64,000 nucleotides of DNA. Source: Sipunculus nudus (Eukaryota; Annelida; Sipuncula; Golfingiida; Sipunculidae). The DNA lies in the NCBI GenBank assembly GCA_026874595.1, contig CM049316.1, positions 32,407,339 through 32,471,338 of the forward strand, given 5' to 3'. The notes beneath the pieces were generated by a model that did not search any database, was not told where the DNA came from, and was given only the letters and a program-made list of their open reading frames with translations. Positions within the stretch are counted from its first letter, which is position 1; the number at the start of each line of letters is the position of its first letter. Of the stretch, positions 35,907-45,310 are shown one piece after another. Both the position numbers and the translations under genes were made by a program.

Positions 35907-36050
35907 CAGAATAGAACTTAAGAGCTTGAGAACTAAGGACGAGAGAAAGAGAGAGAGAGACCGTACTAGAGAGATAGAGTGAGAGATGGAGGAACTGCAG
36001 AGAGATAAATAAGACCAATTGAAAGAGAGCCAGAGAGAGAGAGAGAGAGC
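34860..36050 (+). repeat. 1.2 kb GA-rich polypurine tract with a repeated spacer motif
   Basis: The plus strand is almost entirely A and G (GAGA, GACAGAGA, GAGACAGGGA), with few pyrimidines. Pure (GA)n blocks at about 34888-34935, 35089-35131 and 35308-35379 are separated by degenerate segments. A recognisable spacer occurs four times: 'gagtttgagaactaaa' (35145-35160), 'gagattgagaactaag' (35410-35425), 'aagattgaaaactaaa' (35836-35851) and 'gagcttgagaactaag' (35922-35937). The tract is thus a higher-order repeat and not a simple microsatellite. The long minus-strand frames (up to 201 codons of Ser/Leu) are artefacts. Such tracts can form triplex (H-DNA). Confidence 0.9.
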
Positions 36051-36136
36051 GGCCTTGCAAGGATAAGGAGTTCCTTATGTATGACATGTGATCGCAAACC
36101 TCGCCTTTGTACGAGGAAACGCAATGATCTAGATTT

Positions 36137-37113
36137 CTTAACACGTTAATCAGCTAATTGACGGTAAGCGACCCGGATGATTCACTGCACCTGCCTACAG
36201 CGCACGGGAGGGAAGTGAGATCGGTTGATAGGCTTGTTCGAATACAGGCTCTTGGCCTCATTGATCGCCTTGCCGGCGTTTGATGTGATATTAACTGCAA
36301 ACTGATATCACTGCAAAGGGTTCTTAGCATGACAATAAACGGGATTATGACAATATTCCATGATAATAAACGGTCAGATTTACCTTTGTGCATACAGAAA
36401 ATGGTTTGGGATTTCAGATTTATGTGACACCAAAAGGGATTTTCTACATATAGGGACATTATGTGGGCTAAACTTCAAGAGGCTAAAAGAACGAGTGAAC
36501 CCACATTTTTATGCAGGAAAATATGGGTTCAATACGTAATAGACACTCAACTAGTGAACCCATATTTTTATTTTTTTACAAAATCCCACATTTCTGCCTG
36601 TGAATCCACTTTTGTAGTTTTGGTTTTTTTGTCAATTACGTTGCATAAAAGTCAAGAAAAATGATGCTTATGTTTTACTGCATATTTCTAACTTATAAAC
36701 TACTCTTATATGTATTACTTTAATAGTATATAGTAGAAGCCTATTAGGTGTTGAACCCACATTTTTTAAAAGAAAATGTGGGTTCACTTCATGTTTTAGT
36801 TGATCTATGCATGTTTATGGTGAACTAACATTTGTTGTTTTTTTTTGTTTGTTTGTTGATGAGGTCGCGTACGCAAATAACGTCAAAAGAAGATATGTTA
36901 AGAAATGATGCGTAACTTTCCTATACAACTTATACAAATTATAAGATATTGATAAATTATTTATACTACGAGGGTATAGCAAAAGCATACGAGGCATTGA
37001 ATCCACATTTTTTAAACGAAAATGTGGGTTCAGTTACTGTTTTTGTCCCATGAAGTTCAGCCCCGTATAATGCACCTATACCATTTTATCTTAACCGATA
37101 AGACACAAAGTGG
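36137..37113 (-). repeat. F1-related element, third location, split by a MITE
   Basis: 36137-36446 is the reverse complement of the right half of the 927-bp unit. It shares 'cacgttaat.agctaa', 'aatacaggctcttggcct', 'tgatgtgatattaactgc', 'gacaataaacgggattatga' and 'gatttatgtgaca'. An extra segment of about 50 bp near 36180-36235 is absent from the other copies. The homology resumes immediately after the MITE at 37083-37113 ('cttaaccgataagacac', then 'aaagtgga'), which proves that the MITE inserted into it. Confidence 0.8.
36447..37082 (+). mobile_element. hAT-like MITE 'M1', copy 1, inserted in the F1-related repeat
   Basis: A 636-bp element bounded by terminal inverted repeats. The right end, read inward, is 'ggtataggtgcattatacgg' followed by 'ggctgaacttca'. 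The left end is the decayed 'catatagggacattatgtgg' followed by 'gctaaacttca'. The insertion site is known because the uninterrupted target exists at 18410-18430 (reverse). 'attttcta' (36439-36446) and 'attttatc' (37083-37090) flank the element as an 8-bp duplication of the target with two changes. An 8-bp duplication is typical of the hAT superfamily. No transposase frame is present. Three 'aacccacattttt...aaaatgtgggtt' hairpins lie at 36497-36530, 36753-36785 and 36999-37031, and the interior is a diverged dimer. Confidence 0.85.
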
Positions 37114-39255
37114 ACATGAGATAATGATGATGTCCGTGTGATACGGTCGAAATCTACGGCTACGGACAATGTCAGTCCCTGAGTTGACAACTTTACTAAC
37201 CTTATGAACAGGAACATATTAGTGGGTCTGGTAATTAGTATATATTGATATTTCATGATGTGAAATCATATATGGATATTTCATCATTCATGTGGTATTT
37301 TGATATATGAATCATGACATCTGAAACAAGAAAGTTCACTGGGATTAAATTAAATACTCGACATTGATAGAAATTTCAAACATAATCTGATAGTCTATGA
37401 AAACCTAAAGAGTATCAATTAAATGTTAAAGGTCCTACTAGTAAATAAGATAAAAATAATCTTATTAGTCTAAGACATTTTCTTCAAGATGTGCCAGTTA
37501 AATGGTAAGATATCCATTGACTGAATCTCGACACCATTAGTTATTACCTAACTTGACAAATATGTTCTAAAGATTGAAGAATGATCCTTCATCGAAAACA
37601 ATAAAATCATCAAAATAATCGGTCACCTGTAAAATTTCAACAAAACTCTCTCGTTTCAAGTTTATTTTGTTCATTTTTTTAAATCAATGCAGTCTTTATT
37701 TGTCAAGTAAACAGTGAGAGAGACAAAAAAATATTTAAAAGAAAGAACCCAAAACAAACTCTCAGACACACAATTCACTATATGGGAACACTGCAACCAC
37801 TGAAAAATGAGCAGACAGCGACATAGCGACAAGACTTTAACCTAGGCAAAGCATGACATAACACTGAAAACGTGGATTAAAATGACCGTAATCAGAGGAC
37901 ATTGGCTAAACAGACAAATGTATATTGTCACAGCACAGTCGCCAACTTGTTTAATGATTCTTAGTTAGTGCGGATGTTTAATGCCTAAATTGGCTGGATA
38001 GAAATGTTTCCTTTTTCATTAGACTAATGACATGTCTATAGCAACCATTACCTGGATTATACATCGTCTGGCTGGCGTAAGGATAAGGTCTCCCGTCAAA
38101 ATCACTTAAACCATTACCTACAGACAGACGTTTAAACAATCAAATTAATGTATTAGCATAACTCTTGGATGACGGGGGAGGCAGACGCTGCTGATATATA
38201 TTACTATATCAGATATACACATATAAATGATATGATATATCAAATATACACATACATAGAATGATGCCGAATAAAGTAAACATCAAACAGTAACTACACC
38301 GAGACAAAGAACGAGACCATTAGATCCGAGATGAAGCCCGAGATCATATGATTGGAGACGGATATTAAGAGATCCGAAAACGAGATCATAGACCAAGTTA
38401 AAGGTGCTTATATACCCGCACATGGATCATTTCAGTATATAAGGCAGTTTAAAATATCTTTAATAATTTATAGGAAATTATGTTTACACATTTGTTAAGA
38501 GTATTGGCGGCGGTCCAGTTCTTATCACATTCAACAACCGCAAACCAGATGCTCCCAGCGGTACATTTGGAAAGTAGGCCTGACAACTAAGCTAAAGATG
38601 GGTTTATTCCCACGCAAGGGCCGCTACAGTAAATAAATAGTCCAAAATGTTTTAACATGCCGTATTATTTTCTAGTAAATTCTCAGAAACGTGGTCTTGA
38701 ATCTGAAAATATTTGTTGTGCGGGACTAAGTTTATTCCGTTGGTCTGTCGCTGGTTTTAGGCCCAGCTGAGCCACAGAGAGTTGACAGTGTTGTCTCTGT
38801 TAAGTCGACTTCTGGTTCAAGAGACGCAGTCTCCACAGGTTAACGAATTGAGTACATAATTTCTATAAAAATCTCCAGATTGTTTTATTGTAAATTCCTT
38901 TAATTTCTCACAATCTCATTGTGACACCATTAGCCAATCGTCGATCAATATTCCTTTTCCTTTTGCTTCTAATTACAAGGTGTTATACTGTACAATTTAT
39001 TTTTAGTTAATGCTCTTCAATTTTAATAATTACGAAATACTTCTACCATTTTCCATACTATAGAGAGAAAATATTTTGTATGTCAGTTTTTCTCGGTCAT
39101 CGTATAAAATAAATACGGAGGCTAAAATTATACAATATGTTTATTGTTAATCGTGATTTCATTAGTCCACGCCTCACTTTTGAAAGGTAGGAAATATATC
39201 ATTCCTCGAACAGTCATCCATTAATTCAGAGACGTTAAACGGACAAAGATGATAT

Positions 39256-39257
<2 letters not shown>
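37114..39257. other. Unannotated stretch
   Basis: Small palindromic AT motifs occur at 37230-37320 (several 'gatatttcat' repeats on both strands). A local duplication 'gatatatcaaatatacacat' lies near 38195-38262. No gene signal. Confidence 0.35.

Positions 39258-39309
<52 letters not shown>
39258..39309. repeat. (TA)n microsatellite, 52 bp
   Basis: Pure AT dinucleotides. Confidence 0.97.
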
Positions 39310-39311
<2 letters not shown>

Positions 39312-39515
39312 AAAGTTTTTTTCCAGTAAAAAGTCTCTACCTCAAAAGACCGATGACAAAGACTGGTGAGGTCAACGTGGCCTTAGCTCTGACGTCACCA
39401 TACAATTAAGCGTGACCAGGGGGCGTAAAATAGTCTCAAAATAACTTCCCTTTCAAAATACCGTTTCTTGATTGAAACCTTTCACTCGCAGCTTTTCTGA
39501 ATATTAATATAAATT
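39310..39515. other. Unannotated stretch with a CRE palindrome
   Basis: TGACGTCA at 39390-39397. Nothing else recognised. Confidence 0.3.
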
Positions 39516-39640
39516 ATATACACATTTATTTTACATGGATTGTACAAATAATTTTTAAACTAATCAAGACACTTTCCATGGCTCTGATGATAGCGTTCGG
39601 TTGTCTGTACTCAACTCGTGGTTAGTGAAGCAAAGGCATA
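39516..39640 (+). repeat. SINE-like repeat S3, truncated copy
   Basis: Matches 63465-63545: 'tttattttacatggattgta', 'aactaatcaagacactttcc' and 'atggctctgatgatagcgtt' (versus 'gtggctcagatggaggcgtt'). The homology stops at about 39640, so this is a 5' fragment or a diverged copy. Confidence 0.55.
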
Positions 39641-40848
39641 AAGCGGATTGCACAAAGTTTTGAGAGCAGTTGAATTGACTTCGCAATGACCTTACAGTGG
39701 TCTCACGTTATATAACTTGTCTTATGTAATCTGTCTCTCATAATAACTATATTAAACACACATACAAAATAAATAATAATAATCTGCTAATGGAAAAAAC
39801 GTGTCTTGAATACAACTCAAGTCTGAGAGAGAATTTAGCGGACCTGATGTCACCTGTCTGCAAGCACGGCCGCGTCTTAAGCTTGGGCGTTAGGATAGTC
39901 TTACCATCTGGCGTAAAATCAATATGGCGGCTCCTGTTGTAAATGGATGACAGGGATAAGTGTATTAACCTGTCTATGGTATATCACGATTATCTGGTCA
40001 CGAAAGACGACCGTAATCTAATGTCAAACAAGATCGGCTATAAACTAAATACAAGAAAAACTATGGCTAACAGTATCATCTTGCGTGAAGAAGTGATTTA
40101 CATAGAACAAACGTACGGTTTTGACAATCAGTTAACAGGATCTTTTACTGAAAAGATAATTATTATGAAAACTAAGCTTATTTATGAAAGGAAAAAAGGG
40201 TATGCAGCTTGTGCTTACAGTATCAAACTTCCAGACACAAATATGGTAACCACATGAAACATGTAATGAAAATAATATATTACCAATGCCATATGGTAAA
40301 ATGGTGGGAAGAACAAAAAAGATGCGACGCAGGTGTAAGTTGAGTAATTTATTTGTTCAAAGCAGCAGGAAAATTTTATAACGTTTTCGAAAATACCGTA
40401 CTCTTTCGTCTATTAACAAACACCTACACAATCCAACCTCTGGAATCCCAGGCGTCCCGCTAATCAAATCATCTCAATCTTTTAAATCATTTTAAAACGA
40501 GAAAAACCTATATAAATTATTTCCCTTTTATTTCCCACTTTCTTTTCTATAAAAACTTACATTTCAGATACTTATATTGCAGGGACTGAGACATTTGTGT
40601 TCTACCACAGGTCTGTTTCGGGAGGTTTTTCATGCCATAATAAGTAATTAAGTATTATGGAGACATAGAATATCAGGGACTCATGAACTGAAGTTTTTCA
40701 AATCACCGGGAACCCCAGACACTCCATGCAGCAAACGATTAAAGCACGCTTGTCCTTAGGGTACTGGTAATAACAATTTTTTTCTTCATTTGTACCGAGT
40801 CGAGGTGAAACTTAGGTCGTGAAACTCCCATGTGCCTGTCTTTTATCT

Positions 40849-40852
<4 letters not shown>
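39641..40852. other. Unannotated stretch
   Basis: Contains a 104-codon plus-strand frame (39943-40257) encoding a hydrophilic, charged peptide (start MDDRDKCINLSMVYHDYL). No family was recognised and no splice context stands out. A chance origin cannot be excluded. Confidence 0.3.

Positions 40853-40903
<51 letters not shown>
40853..40903. repeat. (TA)n microsatellite, 51 bp
   Basis: Pure AT dinucleotides. It lies 70 bp from the next tract. Confidence 0.97.
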
Positions 40904-40905
<2 letters not shown>

Positions 40906-40969
40906 ACTGTTCTTTCTAGGCTGTTTGCAATGCACGGATGGCAAAGTGCTCAATGGTATAACCAGAGCG

Positions 40970-40973
<4 letters not shown>

Positions 40974-41024
<51 letters not shown>
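40974..41024. repeat. (TA)n microsatellite, 51 bp
   Basis: Pure AT dinucleotides. The near-equal length to 40853-40903 and the 70-bp spacing may reflect duplication of the tract. Confidence 0.97.
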
Positions 41025-41026
<2 letters not shown>

Positions 41027-41117
41027 TGTGTATGGAATTAAATGATTGTAAGCATCGATCGTGTTGACTAATTAGTTTCGTACCGTTGTACGGCACTCTT
41101 CAGAGCGGTATATATAT

Positions 41118-41148
41118 ATGACTGGAGGGATCCCCTCCCTCCAGTCAT
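41118..41148. repeat. Perfect hairpin with 13-bp arms
   Basis: Arm ATGACTGGAGGGA (41118-41130), 5-nt loop TCCCC, arm TCCCTCCAGTCAT (41136-41148). Weaker outer pairing is possible ('cactcttcag' upstream, 'ctgaagtg' downstream). It is not followed by a T-run, and this is not bacterial DNA, so it is not called a terminator. It may be the core of a fold-back element. Confidence 0.8.
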
Positions 41149-41699
41149 GCTGAAGTGAAAACCTCTATATCATTAACCTATTGTTGGGTTGACCCCGATC
41201 TTGCTGATTTTAAAGTCAACGCTATTTCAGCCGAACCGGTCTGCTGGCTATTGGTAGTACCGCCGTTATTATGCCGAAAAAAGCCCTATACCAAGATCCT
41301 CAGGTTTTCCTTCTGAAATCTGCTGTCTACTTTTTGCAGTTGATTCTGTTGTGATTCCTTTAAAATGTCCCCGCGATGATTAAAAGTCTGGTCCTTCAGC
41401 AGGCTGCAAGAAACGAGTTCCTTTCGAGGAATAAAAAACCCAGATTGTCTTCCTGCTAACGAACTCTTCTGTGTGACAAATCCCAAATGTCAGAAGGATA
41501 AATTAATCTGGGAGGGAGAGCGGGCTGATCTTCTCGGGAATGACAAATAAGCTTCTGTCTGCAGCCAGCAGGTTATTGATGTAGCGGAACCACAAGTACC
41601 CCTGTGAATATCCTGAGCGTCAGTCGACCCTCAAATATTAAGGGAACAATTAAGGAGGTCATATGTATTTGCCATGACACAAGACCGTGGAAAAAGGCT

Positions 41700-41702
<3 letters not shown>
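41149..41702 (-). other. GC-richer segment with an exon-like minus-strand frame
   Basis: A minus-strand frame of 66 codons (41486 to a stop at 41286) reads ...SSLAGRQSGFFIPRKELV... and then ...NHRGDILKESQQNQLQKVD. It begins just upstream of 'gtcacacag|aag', a plausible 3' splice site preceded by a partly pyrimidine-rich stretch. If real it would be a terminal exon. No domain was recognised and there is no partner exon, so it could be a degraded mobile-element fragment. Confidence 0.12.

Positions 41703-41790
<88 letters not shown>
41703..41790. repeat. (TA)n microsatellite, 88 bp with one interruption
   Basis: AT dinucleotides interrupted by one extra A near 41743. It abuts the tRNA-derived repeat that follows. 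Confidence 0.97.
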
Positions 41791-41792
<2 letters not shown>

Positions 41793-41795
41793 GGC

Positions 41796-41935
41796 TACGG
41801 GGCGACTTAAAAGCGGACCGAATTGTCTCGCTTGTGGAGCGGTTGAAATACCGGACATGTGTGCCGCCGACATGGGTTTGAATCCCGAATCGGCCCAATA
41901 TTTTCCCCCGAGCCATTGTCTTCGTCACAAATGGG
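41796..41935 (+). repeat. tRNA-derived SINE-like repeat S2, copy 1
   Basis: 'acggggcgacttaaaagcgg' leads into a tRNA-like region: D-arm-like 'cgcttgtggagcggttga', anticodon-arm-like 'ccggacatgtgtgccg', and T-arm/box B 'gggtttgaatccc'. A near-identical unit starts 244 bp downstream. The anticodon loop is oversized (9 nt between 5-bp arms in copy 2), so it is not a functional tRNA. Confidence 0.6.
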
Positions 41936-42039
41936 GGCTCGTCTGAATTTACGGGAAATTTTGTGGCCCGGGGAATGGTCGTTTGAAGTAATTGGGTAAT
42001 TACGTACTGATAGCAGAACGCTCTTGAGAGGAAGTATTT

Positions 42040-42178
42040 TACGGGGCGACTTAAAAGCGGACCGAATTGTCTCGCTTGTGAAGCGGTTGAATTGCCGGAC
42101 ATGTGTGCCGGCGACATGGGTTTGAATCCCGAATCGGCCCAATATTTTCCCCTGACCCATTGTCTTCGTAACAATTCG
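42040..42178 (+). repeat. tRNA-derived SINE-like repeat S2, copy 2
   Basis: Same organisation as 41796-41935. In this copy the anticodon-like stem GCCGG/CCGGC is intact. 5' 'ccgaatt' can pair with 3' 'gaatcgg' as an acceptor-like stem. The copies are separated by about 100 bp that is not repeated. The minus-strand frames across both copies (up to 201 codons) are artefacts of the duplication and the adjoining (TA)n. Confidence 0.6.
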
Positions 42179-45100
42179 TATATAAATATATGTATGTATT
42201 TCTTAATTTTCGAGAAAATAGTTTCAAGGTGCGCTGGTAACAATGCTTTATGAAGAAGAAACATCTGTTATACCAATATGTTATCATTCAGCCCTTTGGA
42301 TTGTAGGCTTCATATCCTACATGACCGGAATTTTGTGTAAGTCAAAACTCGTGCATTTCGTTTACCAAATTTGTCTTCTGCCGCTGGCAGGGACTGGACC
42401 AGGGACCATAAGGCTTGGTGTCCAACGCAATCTTTTGTTCAACATAAAGTGGAGATTTATGTCCGCCTTAACACATATTGAAATTTAAACGTCAACTTCC
42501 AAGTGAAGTTCAATGCTAGTAACAAGAAAAATTGTCGTAATAAATAGGATTGTTTGTACCTGTAAAGAAATGGGAATCGGAATTACGTCCATTTAAAAAA
42601 TGATTTTAATCTTATATTTTAAATTTTGGCATAACAAGAAGAATCATAAATTTACAAATAGTCACATGTTTGTCAATGTTCCCTATTTACGGTCATGTGG
42701 GTTTTCAAACGAATAGGACAAAACCTGAACTGGTTTTCTAATCACTTCAATATTTTAATACAACTTACTGAGGGTGAAGCATTAGCAGTCTAGTAGTTAG
42801 GTTGTAAGACGACCGTGCGGTGAGGCAAATACAATCATGAAATCTTTCTAGAAATCAAGTTCATGACGTCATTTAATAGTCCAACAATTCAGAATAATGA
42901 ATAATAACATTCGGCTATGGAGTGTATGATCTTGGGAATCAGGTCAAGGTAAAGGATAAATATCAGGTGAAAAAATGTCAGCTATGACTATTATTGTGCC
43001 GAATGGTTTGATTTCTCCAATCAGCCATATTTAAGATAAAGAACAAACACGGGTAGTGAAAAAAATAGTAATTGATGGTATTGCACTCTGAGGGGCCAAC
43101 AAAAAAATGAGCCAAATATTTATGTAGAAATACTATTCAACTCTTAAAAAAAACCGCATGATATGCTTATAGTAGAAATATTTATATTAGTGCTTAGGCC
43201 ATGAGCTTACGGTTAAATTGAGGGAGAGAAGGGGACAAGAAACAAAAGTAAATTTAACCACCGATTGGGATGTTTACGGGGGGGGGTCTATCACGGGGTG
43301 GTCTATTGCTGCGACATCGCCGAGGGCTGTGCGAGATGGAACCCACAGCAACAGGCATGGCATTTGACTCTAATAACGGTGGCGTGAGCGCTGTTCGCTG
43401 ACAAAGACGACCCTGTCACTTAACCTCATTTTGTTAGAGATAATTTATTGTCAAGCATTCCTTGACATAGTTTCGAGATGCATTTTTTAACCTCCCCTGT
43501 TACGTTGCACTAGAATGGGTTCTACTCCACGTGAACAATCTAGTGACCCACAAAGGTTGAAGCGAAGTCCTCCCACTGTGGTATCAGAACATTTCAACGG
43601 TTACAATATCTCCTTTAATTTTCTTTTTGTATGCAGGTAACCACCTCAATTTTTAAAAGTAAGATGTTCATCAGCAGAATTCCTTTCCGGTTTCGGACTA
43701 CCTGCAACCTGCGGGTCCAGGGTATTTATCACCTCCATTGGTGGGTCATAACACCGAAGAATCGCGCATTAATTTTGACCCCCGCATCAATTTTTTTTTA
43801 TTTTTATTTTTTTCAATAGAATTGTAAATGTTGAGCTCCAGCCACTCGGACTTTACTTTCAAGAAGATAAAATAAATACAATTTTTAAAAGATTTCCCTT
43901 GTTATGTAGTGTTTTCCCTGATCATATAATATTTTTATCGAAACATGAAAAAAGGGGGGAAAAAATCGCCCACCCACACAGATTTCTAAAAAAATGCCTG
44001 AGAACAAAACCCTTTTTTTGTTCTTGTAGAATGTTTTTTTTTTTCAGAAATAAAGTTTACTCATAAACCATCTGGTATTTGCCAGTATTTAGGGTCACAA
44101 AGTGAATAACTGCAATCTAACACATGACTTTGATATTTCTGCATTTCTTACTATACTGTGGCGCCCTATATTAACACCTAGATCAGCCCTAGCCCCCTTG
44201 CTCTCTCTCTACGCTGCGCTCCAGGATTCTGGATACATACTCCGAATATATGCAGTTTTCCTGACTCACTACTGAACCATATTGTCAGAAATCCCCCTCG
44301 TTGTAACAACGACAATTCGTTTACCATTATCATTACGTAGGAAAGAACTTCCCTTTCACCCCCCCCCCCCCCTTCAGTGTCATATCAATATCTTCATCGT
44401 TATTCTACATTTTTTATAAAAGCGTTCTTTTTCTGTTAATTGGGATTACGACGTGTACTTTTTAGCACTACGACAAAACAATACTTATATACAGTTAAAA
44501 AAGATTTTAAAGAAATTGTTTGTTTTGATCGGTCGTTTTAAAATTTGCATATTTTCCGGACCTTTTAAGATTGTAAATTTATCTGGTGTTATGGTAAATT
44601 ACGATTGCCAAAAGAACCAATTGCTCTACAAGCCTCAACAAAACAGAATTTTAAGCATTTTATTATATTATTTTCCCAAATTAAGATATGTTTTGGTAAA
44701 CATTTTTATCTTGTTGGGATATAGTGAGTACCCCTACAAAAAGTTTTAAAAATGTAAAATAAAGTCAGGTTTTGGGAAATATAATCCCTACACCCATGGA
44801 ACGGATTCTGCTCCTTAAAGAGGACCTGCCTAGGACGAAAATGCTTCCGCCGGGCCTGTTATAGGAGTTTTATTATTTGTATGGTTGTACGAAAGAAACC
44901 ATAAATGACCACATCTTTTTTGGCCTTAATTAGATGGATGACCAGTTTTCACAGTAACAATGAACAGAATATCCTGAAGGTTCAGATATATCCTGGAGCA
45001 AATGAGGATTAACAGCCGAACTACCATAGCCGCCAGGCAGACCTTGGATAAAACTGCTACTTTTAGCGATATGTGGATAGTGTTTGCGGGGAGATGGCGC

Positions 45101-45260
45101 CTATTTACCGATGTCATGTTTCCCATGTACTAGTCCCAAGTTAGATGCTCAGCTGGTAGCGGTTTGAGGCAGATACTGTTTTTCTGTCAGCCTGCATCGC
45201 TACTAAATTATATATATAGTGTATTTCATTATAATCTCAGAAATGGAACCAATATCTGTA
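42179..45260. other. Long unannotated stretch
   Basis: Holds G9 at about 43270-43278 and C15 at about 44359-44373. A CRE palindrome TGACGTCA lies at 42864-42871. An 81-codon frame (42243-42488) and a 98-codon AT-rich frame (44453-44749) are unrecognised. A tRNA D-arm-like 'gtctagtagttaggttgtaa' near 42789 has no box B partner. Confidence 0.35.
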
Positions 45261-45271
45261 AATCTAATAAT

Positions 45272-45310
45272 TAACCCCCCCCCCCCCCGCTGATTGACGC
45301 CACTGAAACT
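45272..45310. repeat. C-tract followed by TTGACGCCACTG motif, copy 2
   Basis: A C14 run, then 'gctgattgacgccactg'. Compare 25815-25862 and 55786-55822. Confidence 0.45.

Noticed and set aside
34737-36144. Long minus-strand frames (up to 201 codons) rich in Ser and Leu, with Cys and Val
   Set aside because: They are translations of GA/CT microsatellite DNA. Several frames on both strands are open at once, and composition is dictated by the repeat.
41118-41148. Rho-independent terminator
   Set aside because: The hairpin lacks a downstream T-run, and the window is clearly not bacterial.
41659-42287. Minus-strand frames up to 201 codons (…NGSGENIGPIRDSNPC…)
   Set aside because: They arise from two copies of the tRNA-derived repeat S2 and the adjoining (TA)n. 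The same peptide appears twice because the DNA is duplicated.
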